Positions 12,748-22,804 of a stretch of DNA of 22,804 nucleotides are shown piece after piece (positions within the stretch are counted from its first letter, which is position 1; each line of letters starts with the position of its first letter). The notes under the pieces are model-generated. The model was not told the origin of the DNA, made no database searches, and saw nothing but the letters and a program-made list of their open reading frames with translations. The stretch lies in NCBI GenBank assembly GCA_041687095.1, contig JAWLCQ010000065.1, positions 1 to 22,804 on the forward strand, in the 5' to 3' direction. The position numbers and the translations under genes are program-made. Source of the DNA: JAWLCQ01 sp041687095 (lineage in GTDB: Bacteria > Planctomycetota > Phycisphaerae > SM23-33).

Positions 12748-13629
12748 ATGAGTCTCCGCTTTCGTTACAACACGGCCGGTCAGTGGTTCAAGGGCAACAC
12801 GCACCTGCACAGCACCGCCTCTGACGGTGGGATGGACTTCGCCGCCCTCGCCGAACTCTACGCCTCGGGCGGGTACGACTTCCTCTTCCGCACGGACCAC
12901 TGGGTGGCGTCGAACGTTCGCGCGGATCGGGCGAAGTATCCGCTGCTGTGGCTGGACGGGGTCGAGCTGGACGGCCGCTACGGGGACGAGATGTTCCACG
13001 TCGTGTGCCTGGGCACGTTCCGCGGCCTGCGGAGGGAGATGGGGCTGGAGGCGGCGATGGGGGCGGTGAAGGAGCAGGGGGGGCTGAGGATCCTGGCGCA
13101 TCCGCACTGGAGCGGCAATGGGCTGGAGCAGTACCGCCACTGGGACTTCGACGGGGTGGAGGTGTACAACCACGTCTGCCGCTGGCTGAACGGGAAGGGC
13201 GATGGGGGGGTGCACTGGGACGACATGCTGCTGCAGCGCCCCGCGACGCTGGGGTTCGCGTCCGACGATTCGCACCTGCGCCCCGAGCATCCGGGGTGGA
13301 ACGGCGGGTGGATCATGGTCAACGCGCCCCAGTGCACGCGGAGGGCGCTGCTCTCGGCGATCCGGAGGGGGAACTACTACAGCACCATGGGCCCGGAGTT
13401 CCACCGCATCGAGCACAGGGGCGGGATGGTTCGCGTCGAGACATCCCCGATCCACTTCGCCCGCCTGGTCGGTCCGCGGTGGGCGGGCAAGCGGGTCGGG
13501 GGGTTCGAGGGCCGGACGATGACGACGGTGGAGTTCGAACTCTTCCCGGACGGGGGCAACCCGTACTGCTACCTGGAGATCGAGGACGGATCCGGAAAGC
13601 GGGCGTGGACGAACGCGCTGCTGGTGTAG
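12748..13629 (+). CDS. PHP-domain metal-dependent phosphoesterase-like protein
   Basis: 293 residues from ATG 12748, with GAGGAGGG upstream. The PHP (polymerase and histidinol phosphatase) fold is shown by NTHLHSTASDG (His19, His21), FRTDHW, a Glu in DGVELDG, LAHPHW in the middle and ASDDSHL in the C-terminal half. These supply the usual set of metal ligands, so activity is likely. The last 80 residues (RGNYYSTMGPEFHRIE onward) form an accessory beta-rich segment found in stand-alone PHP proteins of this type. The substrate is unknown. It converges with the helicase gene, 38 bp apart. Confidence 0.85.
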   Translation: MSLRFRYNTAGQWFKGNTHLHSTASDGGMDFAALAELYASGGYDFLFRTDHWVASNVRADRAKYPLLWLDGVELDGRYGDEMFHVVCLGTFRGLRREMGLEAAMGAVKEQGGLRILAHPHWSGNGLEQYRHWDFDGVEVYNHVCRWLNGKGDGGVHWDDMLLQRPATLGFASDDSHLRPEHPGWNGGWIMVNAPQCTRRALLSAIRRGNYYSTMGPEFHRIEHRGGMVRVETSPIHFARLVGPRWAGKRVGGFEGRTMTTVEFELFPDGGNPYCYLEIEDGSGKRAWTNALLV

Positions 13630-13653
13630 CGCGTTCGTCCGCGCCTCTTCAGG

Positions 13654-13667
13654 CGAGGGTCGCGGGG

Positions 13668-13676
<9 letters not shown>
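13654..13676. terminator. Hairpin between the convergent PHP and helicase genes
   Basis: CGAGGGT/ACCCTCG (13654-13660 with 13670-13676, 9-base loop) overlaps the stop codon of the minus-strand helicase gene. There is no T-run on either side, so it is only a weak bidirectional terminator candidate. Confidence 0.3.
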
Positions 13677-15047
<1,371 letters not shown>

Positions 15048-15113
15048 GTGGCGGGGTCTACTCTCTCTATCCCTATTCGGAAACGGACGCGAACCAGTGT
15101 CGCGTAGTCCCGC

Positions 15114-15119
15114 AGTATA
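15114..15119 (-). promoter_or_regulatory. -10 box for the helicase gene
   Basis: TATACT on the minus strand, about 67 bp before the helicase ATG. No convincing -35 lies 16-18 bp upstream. The A+T content stands out from the surroundings. Confidence 0.45.
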
Positions 15120-15195
15120 CCACCGAGTCCGCCCCATTGCGCGGGAATTCCCCGCACCGGTAAGCCCTAAGCCTTGTCCCGGGCCGGGTGCGAGT

Positions 15196-16356
15196 CTAGC
15201 CTCGTGCCTGGTCCCCGCCCGCGGGGGGGCGGGCGGTGCGGGAGTGCTGGCGGTAGCGGGAGGGGGGCATGCCGACGGCCTTGCGGAACATGGTGCTGAA
15301 GTGTTTGGCGTCGGTGAACCCGACGCGTTCGGCGAGCTGGGCCATGGGGAGCGTGGTGTCGGTGAGGAGGCGTTTGGCCTCGTTCATGCGGGCCTGGATG
15401 ATCTCGTCGCGCAGGGTGTGTCCGAAGACCGCCCGGAACCGCCGCTCCAGGGACCGCTGGGTGACGGGGAGGGCGTCGACGACGTCGGTGACGGTGATGC
15501 GGTCGCAGGCGCGCTGGCGGATGAGGCGGGCGGCGCGGACGACGAGTTGGTCGGTCTCGTTGGGGAAGTCCGTGGACTGCCGCTCGACGATCCCGCGGGG
15601 CGGGATGCGGATGGGTTCGGGGGGCGGGGGGGCCCCGGAGAGCATGGCGTCGAGGACCTCGGCCGCCCGCAGGCCGATCGCGAAGAAGTCGGGGTCCACG
15701 CTGGAGATCGACACGGGGGACAGCAGGGACAGGAGCGTGTCGTTGTCGACCCCGATGACGGCGAGGTCCTGGGGGACGGGGATGGACAGCTCCAGGGCCC
15801 GGGTGATCACCTCGCGCGCCACCTGGTCGCTGAACGCCATCAGCCCGCAGGGCTTGGGCAGTTCCTGCAGCCAGCGATCGAAGGCGGGGGGCATCGGCTG
15901 GTCGGGATGGGTTTGGATGTAGTGGCGGCACTCGCCGATTCCGCACCGGCGGAGGGTGTCGGCGAAGGCGTGGTGGCGCGACCCGCTGTTGATGTCCCCC
16001 ACGAACGCGAAGTGCGCGAGGTCCTTGGCGAGCAGGTGCTCGGCGGCCAGGCGGCCGATGGCACCGTCGTCGCACGTGACGTTGGCGACGCCCGGGATGT
16101 CGCGGCGGCGGGAGACGTTCACCACCCGCCGCCGCCACCGGCCGGTCCAGTGCTTCATCACCTCCGGCAGGATGCTTCCGATGATCGCACCGCCCGTGCG
16201 GGGGCTCAGGTCGTCATCCAACTCCTCGGCGTGGGGCAGGGCGCTGTGGAACTGCCAGTCCCTCCGGCGGTCCGCGTAGCGCACGATGCCCTCGACGACG
16301 CATCGCCCCATCGCCGACGCGAGGACCAGCGGAACGTGCACGGTCAATCCGTCCAT
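15196..16356 (-). CDS. XylR-like AraC-family transcriptional regulator
   Basis: 386 residues from ATG 16356. The N-terminal two thirds (about 8-275) is a type-1 periplasmic-binding-like sensor, with VPLVLASAMGRCVVEGIVRY, GAIIGSI, NVTCDDGAIGRLAAEHLL, FAFVGD and AVIGVDNDTLLSLLSPVSIS. The C-terminal 100 residues form an AraC-type double helix-turn-helix: TVTDVVDALPVTQRSLERRF...LRDEIIQARMNEAKRLL...MAQLAERVGFTDAKHFSTMFRKAVGMPPSRYR. This architecture is that of XylR of enteric bacteria and its many planctomycete relatives, which sense sugars. The ligand here is unknown. The start was chosen as the only ATG before the sensor domain; its ribosome site is weak. It is divergent from the esterase gene, with a palindromic box 26 bp before the ATG (16382-16399). 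Confidence 0.9.
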   Translation of the reverse strand: MDGLTVHVPLVLASAMGRCVVEGIVRYADRRRDWQFHSALPHAEELDDDLSPRTGGAIIGSILPEVMKHWTGRWRRRVVNVSRRRDIPGVANVTCDDGAIGRLAAEHLLAKDLAHFAFVGDINSGSRHHAFADTLRRCGIGECRHYIQTHPDQPMPPAFDRWLQELPKPCGLMAFSDQVAREVITRALELSIPVPQDLAVIGVDNDTLLSLLSPVSISSVDPDFFAIGLRAAEVLDAMLSGAPPPPEPIRIPPRGIVERQSTDFPNETDQLVVRAARLIRQRACDRITVTDVVDALPVTQRSLERRFRAVFGHTLRDEIIQARMNEAKRLLTDTTLPMAQLAERVGFTDAKHFSTMFRKAVGMPPSRYRQHSRTARPPAGGDQARG

Positions 16357-16381
16357 GGCCTGAGGATGCGCCGGGCGCGTC

Positions 16382-16399
16382 GAAAAGACAAACCTTTTC
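16382..16399. promoter_or_regulatory. Candidate operator next to the XylR-like gene
   Basis: A perfect inverted repeat GAAAAG-ACAAAC-CTTTTC, 6-6-6, strikingly A+T-rich for this genome and 26 bp upstream of the regulator's ATG. AraC-family proteins more often bind direct repeats, so another regulator or a hairpin in the leader is also possible. Confidence 0.4.
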
Positions 16400-16752
16400 T
16401 GGTGGCCGTTCCCAGGGTGGAGCCTTGATGTGGGCGCCCCCCTCAGGCCGCATGCGGTTCGCGGCTTGGGGGTGCTGGTCCCCCGGGCCCTGGCCCCCCC
16501 CCAGGCGGCAAACAGCGCCGCTTGAGGCAGGCCCCCCGTGAACGGTTCGCTTTTTTGGGCATCCTGGGAGGAGCGACGGTTCCAGAACTCCCCACAAGGG
16601 ACGCAGGGGACGAACGGAAAGGCCTTGACGCCGCCGCGCCCGGGAGCGAGGCTGGGGGGCATTGCCGGGTCCCGCCGTGGAGCCCCCATGACCGAGAGCC
16701 CCGTCCGCTCCCCGCCGGCGGATTCCCGGTCAACACGAGAAAGGTCCAGGCG
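16400..16752. other. Divergent intergenic region without a supported gene
   Basis: About 350 bp between the XylR-like gene and the esterase gene. No frame has a ribosome site or recognisable domain. It shows G- and C-runs (about 16438-16503) and an A+T-richer piece containing GCTTTTTTGGGC at about 16550. No clear -10/-35 pair was found for the esterase gene. Confidence 0.5.
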
Positions 16753-17493
16753 ATGTCGCTGTGCCACGTGGAGTTCTTCTCCCGCGCGTTGGGCAAGATG
16801 GCCCACATGAACGTCCTGCTCCCCGACGCCGACGGCCCGTGCCCCACGGTATACCTGCTGCACGGCAACGAGGGGGACCACCAGAGCTGGCTGCAGGAAT
16901 CGCGGCTGATCGCGTACGCGCGGGCGCACCGCCTGGCCGTCGTCCTTCCCGACGGGCAGCGCAGCCGCTACGTCAACAGCGTCGCCTGCGGGCGGTACGA
17001 GGACTGCATCGTCCAGGATGTCATCGGGTACGTGGAGCGGACGTTCCCCGTCCGCCGCGGGCGCGACGCGCGGGGGATCGGGGGCTACAGCATGGGCGGG
17101 TACGGGGCGATGATGCTGGGGCTCAAGCACCCCGACGTCTTCGCGGCCGTCAGCACGCACTCGGGCAGCTACTCCAACGGGCAGTGGGGCGGGGGGAGTT
17201 GGATGGACGCGCACCCCGCCCGCGAGATCCTTGTCCCGCTGCTGCGGACAGCGGAGTACGACCTTCGCGATCTGGCGAGAGGGGCGCTGGCGAGCGGGAA
17301 TCCGCCGGCCGTCCGCTTCGACTGCGGCGTGGATGACTTCCTGCTCCCCGCCAGTCGCCACTGCCACGCCTTCCTCGACGAGATCGGATACCCGCACGTG
17401 TACGAGGAGTTCCCCGGCGGGCACGACCACGCCTACTGGGATGCCCGCCTGCCGCGGTCGCTGGCGTTCCTGGCGGAGCACGTGGGGGCGTGA
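16753..17493 (+). CDS. Esterase D / acetylxylan-esterase-like alpha/beta hydrolase
   Basis: 246 residues from ATG 16753, preceded by AAAGG. The putative-esterase fold (PF00756; relatives include S-formylglutathione hydrolase and feruloyl or acetylxylan esterases) is shown by PTVYLLHGNEGDHQSW (oxyanion region), GYSMGGYGAM with nucleophile Ser113, CGVDD (Asp194 or 195) and FPGGHDHAYW (His224). The triad is complete. No signal peptide is visible, so it is probably cytoplasmic. Its position divergent from a sugar-sensing-type regulator and near a second esterase suggests deacylation of a carbohydrate ester, which is inference. The next gene, on the opposite strand, ends only 15 bp away. Confidence 0.87.
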   Translation: MSLCHVEFFSRALGKMAHMNVLLPDADGPCPTVYLLHGNEGDHQSWLQESRLIAYARAHRLAVVLPDGQRSRYVNSVACGRYEDCIVQDVIGYVERTFPVRRGRDARGIGGYSMGGYGAMMLGLKHPDVFAAVSTHSGSYSNGQWGGGSWMDAHPAREILVPLLRTAEYDLRDLARGALASGNPPAVRFDCGVDDFLLPASRHCHAFLDEIGYPHVYEEFPGGHDHAYWDARLPRSLAFLAEHVGA

Positions 17494-17508
17494 GGGGGGC
17501 GGCGGGGC

Positions 17509-18177
17509 CTACCGCCGGCGGCGGCGCATGCCCGCGGCCGCTCCGATGAGCAGCAGCAGGGCGGTGGCGGGCTCGGGGATGGCGTAGAGGCGGACGTTGT
17601 CCACCCCGTGCGTCTCGCCCGCGTTGGTGTGGTCCTGCGCGTAAAGGTAGAAGCGGAACTCGACGGGGCCGGTGACGTTCGCGAAGTTCACGCTCGATGC
17701 GGTGAGGTCGACGGAGACGGGCGTCTGGTTGTTGCTGGTAACGGGGAACGAGCCCAGCGTGGTCGCAAAGGCGTCGCCGCCGGCGCTGGTGCGGAGGAAG
17801 ATTGTCCCGACGGGGTCCGCGTTGTACCAGAGCGTCTCGAAGTCCAGGCGGGAGAGCGTCAGGGCCGCGGTGGGGGTGACGGTGAAGGACCAGTAGACGT
17901 TGGACGCGACGGCCGACGCTTCGCTGTCGGCGCCGGCGAGGTACGTGGAGCGCTGGATGACGACCTGGCTGGAGTTGCGCGACCGCAGCAGCGTCCCCCC
18001 GCTGAGGCTGGAGTCCCCCATGACCCAGTTGCCGGTGGCGGACGGATGCGCGTCCTTCGACACATACGCCGAGCCCTCGAAGTCGAACTCCGAGACCAGC
18101 ATGGCCGCGTGGGCCTGGGGGGCGGCGAGCAGCCCCGTTACGGCAGCGAACAGCATTCCACCGAGATGGATACGCAT
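17509..18177 (-). CDS. PEP-CTERM-anchored secreted protein
   Basis: 222 residues from ATG 18177, preceded by GAAGGAAGGA. A signal peptide (about 1-24, ending A-Q-A-H-A) is followed by a secreted beta-rich domain with many Ser/Thr and no cysteine. It ends with the sorting signal IPEPATALLLLIGAAAGMRR plus further Arg: a PEP motif, one hydrophobic helix and a basic end. PEP-CTERM proteins are processed by exosortase (established), but none is encoded in the window. The domain (FDFEGSAYVSKD...; VEFRFYLYAQD; GVDNVRLYAIPEP) resembles the generic autotransporter-like or carbohydrate-binding-like cargo of this class. The specific function is unknown. It has its own strong promoter at 18249-18276. Confidence 0.88.
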   Translation of the reverse strand: MRIHLGGMLFAAVTGLLAAPQAHAAMLVSEFDFEGSAYVSKDAHPSATGNWVMGDSSLSGGTLLRSRNSSQVVIQRSTYLAGADSEASAVASNVYWSFTVTPTAALTLSRLDFETLWYNADPVGTIFLRTSAGGDAFATTLGSFPVTSNNQTPVSVDLTASSVNFANVTGPVEFRFYLYAQDHTNAGETHGVDNVRLYAIPEPATALLLLIGAAAGMRRRRR

Positions 18178-18248
18178 AGCGGTCACATCCTTCCTTCCTC
18201 GGCGCCGGGATACGGCAAGCGTGGCGCGATCCTCTCCTTCTCCGCCCC

Positions 18249-18276
18249 ATTCTAGCCGATCCTCGGCAGATGGCAA
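18249..18276 (-). promoter_or_regulatory. Sigma-70-type promoter for the PEP-CTERM gene
   Basis: On the minus strand TTGCCA (18276-18271), a 16-bp spacer and TAGAAT (18254-18249), each matching five of six consensus bases. The predicted leader is about 65 bases before ATG 18177. Confidence 0.7.
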
Positions 18277-18277
18277 C

Positions 18278-18527
18278 CCGCAATCCGCCCCGTGTCCGCC
18301 CGGGGGAAGCCTGTGACCGGGAGGAAGGAGAGAGTGGAAAGGAGAAGGCGCGGCGGGTGGCGCGGTCAGGCTTGGCGGCGTGGAACGCGTCCGACGCCGC
18401 CATCGGGGCGCTGTGGACTCTGTTCCCTTCCCGGTGTACGGTAGGCCCGGCGGGAGGATCCTGCGGGCCCGAGTGTACGATCGCTGCACGGGCACGCTGC
18501 GGATCACCGCCACCCGTGAGGAATACG
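18278..18527. other. Upstream region of the SGNH esterase gene
   Basis: 250 bp without a supported gene. The frame of the downstream gene stays open through it, but the product is basic and low-complexity. A TACGAT box (18476-18481) 47 bp before the ATG is the only -10-like signal, and it lacks a -35. Confidence 0.4.
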
Positions 18528-19556
18528 ATGACGGTCCAGTTCGACGCGCTTGAATGGCATGACATCCGGGAGTTCGGGATCGAGGGCAGGGGGTGGGACG
18601 ACACGCTGCGCTTCTACGACCGCCTGCCCCAGCGGGCCCAGGGCGTCGTGCCCCCGCCCGTCTGGGACCTCAGCCGCCACAGCGCGGGGATGCTCACCCG
18701 CTTCGAGGCCGACTCGCCCATCCTCGCCGCCCGCTGGGACCTGCTGTCGCCCAGCCTGGCGATGGACCACATGCCCGCCAGCGGCGTCAGCGGGCTGGAC
18801 CTGTATGCCGACGACAACGGCCGCTGGCGGTGGGCGGCGCTGGGGCGGGCGACCAAGCAGAGCAACGAGTGGCCGCTGCTGGAGGGCCTGGAGCCCGCGA
18901 CGCGGAGGTTCATGCTCTACCTGCCGCTGTACAACGGGGTCGAGAGCGTGAGGGTGGGGATCGAGAGGGGCGCGTCCCTCCGCCCGCTGCCCGCCCGCAC
19001 ACGAAAGCCCATCGTGTTCTACGGTACGAGCATTGTCCATGGCGGGTGCGCGTCGCGCCCGGGCATGGCGCACCCGGCGATCCTGGGGCGGCGGCTGGAC
19101 TCGCCGGTCATCAACCTGGGCTTCAGCGGCAACGGGAGGAGCGAACCCGAGGTCGCCGAACTGCTCTCTGAACTGGACGCGGCCGCCTTCGTCATCGACC
19201 CGCTGCCCAACATGACGCCCGAGCAGGTCGCCCAGCGCATGGTCCCGCTGGTCCGCATCCTCCGCCGCCGCCACGCGCGAACGCCCATCGTCCTCGTCGA
19301 GGACCGCACCTTCACCAACGCCTGGCTGCTCCCGCAGCGGATGAAGGACCACGCCGCCCGCCGCGCCCACCTGCGGGCGGCCTTCGAGCAACTCCGCTCC
19401 GAGGGCCTGGACCCCATCGAGTACCTCCCCGCCGACAACCTGCTGGGCGACGACGAGGAGGCCACCGTCGACTCCTCGCACCCCACGGACGTGGGCTTCG
19501 TCCGCATGGCCGACGCCCTGGAGCCCGTGCTGCGGAAGGTGCTGCGGGCGGAGTAG
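18528..19556 (+). CDS. SGNH-type esterase with GxDLY N-terminal domain
   Basis: 342 residues from ATG 18528; AGGA lies five bases upstream, and an in-frame GTG at 18516 is the only close rival. The N-terminal beta domain (about 40-150) carries the G-x-D-L-Y signature as GLDLY (89-93). The C-terminal SGNH hydrolase has block I FYGTSIVHGG (nucleophile Ser168), block III GFSGNG (Asn202) and block V DSSHPTD (Asp315, His318), so it looks active. The pair of domains matches the GxDLY plus Lipase_GDSL_3 family, usually taken as carbohydrate or acyl esterases. No signal peptide is seen. It converges with the TSCPD gene nine bases away. Confidence 0.87.
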   Translation: MTVQFDALEWHDIREFGIEGRGWDDTLRFYDRLPQRAQGVVPPPVWDLSRHSAGMLTRFEADSPILAARWDLLSPSLAMDHMPASGVSGLDLYADDNGRWRWAALGRATKQSNEWPLLEGLEPATRRFMLYLPLYNGVESVRVGIERGASLRPLPARTRKPIVFYGTSIVHGGCASRPGMAHPAILGRRLDSPVINLGFSGNGRSEPEVAELLSELDAAAFVIDPLPNMTPEQVAQRMVPLVRILRRRHARTPIVLVEDRTFTNAWLLPQRMKDHAARRAHLRAAFEQLRSEGLDPIEYLPADNLLGDDEEATVDSSHPTDVGFVRMADALEPVLRKVLRAE

Positions 19557-19565
19557 GGTCCGCAG

Positions 19566-19843
19566 CTATCGGGCCGAAACCTCCATCGCTGCCCGCAGCG
19601 CCCGGGCGAGCTGATCGGGGCAGGACGTTGCCTTGCTCCCGCAACGGATCCCGTGCAGCAGGTCGATGACCTCCCGCACCCCCCGCCCCTTCACGAGCGA
19701 CTCGATCCCGCGGTGGTTCCCGTCGCATCCGCGGACGAACTCCACGCTCTCGATCATCTCACCCGTCAGCGTGACGTGGATGGTCTTGCAGCAGGCCCCG
19801 CCGCCGGCGGCGTCGTAGGTGAACTTCCTGATCGGTTTAGACA

Positions 19844-19844
<1 letters not shown>
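19566..19844 (-). CDS. TSCPD-domain protein, TIGR03905 family
   Basis: 92 residues. The TSCPD motif itself is present as KATSCPDQLA (71-80), with VEFVRGCDGNHRGIESLVKG before it, as in the TIGR03905 family of small proteins of unknown role. The domain also occurs at the C-terminus of some vitamin-B12-dependent ribonucleotide reductases (established). Cys18/19, Cys40, Cys68 and Cys75 could form a metal site. The start codon overlaps the stop of clpB by one base (TGATG), with GGAGGAG directly before it, so translation is probably coupled to clpB. That pairing suggests a redox- or stress-linked role, but this is inference. Confidence 0.88.
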
Positions 19845-22522
<2,678 letters not shown>

Positions 22523-22532
22523 CGGCTCTGTG

Positions 22533-22570
22533 TACCTCCGCGGGGCCATGAAGCGGGCCCCACGGAGGTA
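22533..22570 (-). promoter_or_regulatory. clpB leader hairpin covering the Shine-Dalgarno sequence
   Basis: On the minus strand 22570-22556 pairs with 22547-22533 over 15 positions (one of them T-G) around an 8-base loop. The right arm contains GGAGGT, the clpB ribosome site, 11 bases before ATG 22522. The T-G pair exists only on the minus-strand transcript; on the plus strand it is an A-C mismatch. If the transcript starts near 22565, the outer five pairs are lost but a 10-bp G+C stem remains and still takes up the first two G of the site. It may be an RNA switch or a DNA palindrome bound by a regulator. Confidence 0.55.
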
Positions 22571-22575
22571 TAGTT

Positions 22576-22591
22576 TGCAAATGGCGTGCCA
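22576..22591 (-). promoter_or_regulatory. Sigma-54 promoter for clpB
   Basis: TGGCACG-CCAT-TTGCA on the minus strand matches the full sigma-54 consensus TGGCACG-N4-TTGCW, with exactly ten bases between the -24 GG and the -12 GC. It lies 53 bp before ATG 22522 in the correct orientation, with a predicted start near 22565. No CIRCE element (TTAGCACTC-N9-GAGTGCTAA) or heat-shock sigma box was seen. Confidence 0.65.
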
Positions 22592-22804
22592 GACGTAACT
22601 GGCCGGAAATCCGCGGGTTAACGACTGTGTGGTCTGTCAAAAGCCGCAGTCTGGCGGAGCAAAGTGCCATTCCGGCAGGGGGTTGGCCATCCTGAGAATC
22701 AGCGGGGATGAACACAGCGCTGCCTTCGGCCGCAACCAAAGGGGCCGCAGGCCCTTGCGATACGTTCGGCGGTTGCCGGGGCCCCTTGGGTCGCGGTCGA
22801 AGGC
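22592..22804. other. Upstream region of clpB to the window end
   Basis: No supported gene. It contains an A+T-containing patch with GTCTGTCAAAAG (about 22633-22644) and a short hairpin GGGCC-GCA-GGCCC (22742-22754). If clpB is sigma-54-dependent, the activator site should lie here or beyond the window. Confidence 0.4.

Noticed and set aside
16522..16752. Longer N-terminus for the esterase
   Set aside because: The extension is Pro/Gly/Arg-rich without homology, and the alpha/beta hydrolase fold begins just after ATG 16753.
18270..18527. Longer N-terminus for the GxDLY/SGNH esterase
   Set aside because: The extension lacks a signal peptide or domain. A good AGGA site lies just before ATG 18528.
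22592..22660. Sigma-70 promoter for clpB using TTGACA in the minus-strand sequence near 22640
   Set aside because: No acceptable -10 lies 16-18 bp downstream. The sigma-54 consensus fits far better.

Overview
The window is about 68% G+C by eye. It reads as chromosomal DNA of a PVC-superphylum bacterium, most likely a planctomycete. Four things point there: three long lipoproteins built from DUF11 repeats that resemble chlamydial OmcB, a PEP-CTERM protein, a XylR-like AraC regulator with a sugar-binding-type sensor, and intergenic regions dense in palindromic repeats. The assignment is inferred from protein families and has not been tested.

Layout. Positions 18-873: a metallo-beta-lactamase-like protein that has lost most of its metal ligands, then a 51-residue CBS-domain fragment. 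Positions 886-7243: two tandem OmcB-like lipoprotein genes on the minus strand (985-2577 and 2620-4908) with a near-consensus promoter (5001-5029) and a strong terminator (886-925). A third paralogue (5638-7173) is divergent on the plus strand, across a 729-bp gap with paired hairpins before both start codons. Positions 7286-7882: a lipoprotein form of the peroxiredoxin Bcp. Positions 7877-8951: about 1 kb of non-coding DNA with two unrelated 16-bp tandem arrays, a 394-bp nested inverted-repeat element and tandem hairpins. Positions 8952-10814: an amino-acid permease fused to a PTS EIIA domain. Positions 10897-11422: two tiny membrane proteins (DUF3185 and DUF1328). Positions 11678-12561: a small two-helix, histidine-containing membrane protein and a GNAT acetyltransferase. 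Positions 12567-12667: a 101-bp element with terminal inverted repeats that folds best as minus-strand RNA. Positions 12748-15047: a PHP-domain protein converging on an RhlE-type DEAD-box helicase. Positions 15196-19556: a XylR/AraC regulator, an esterase, a PEP-CTERM protein and a GxDLY/SGNH esterase. Positions 19566-22522: clpB with a stop/start-coupled TSCPD-domain gene behind it.

The OmcB-like trio probably forms a surface or periplasmic protein layer. The permease-EIIA fusion suggests transport controlled by phosphorylation. The regulator and two esterases may form a small carbohydrate-ester response locus. The clpB leader carries a full sigma-54 consensus followed by a 15-bp hairpin that covers the Shine-Dalgarno sequence, an unusual arrangement for this chaperone.

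The strongest candidates for something undescribed are the clpB control region, the 12567-12667 RNA-like element, and the 7877-8736 repeat complex with its family of hairpins sharing one apical motif. No CRISPR array, rRNA, tRNA or transposase gene was seen.
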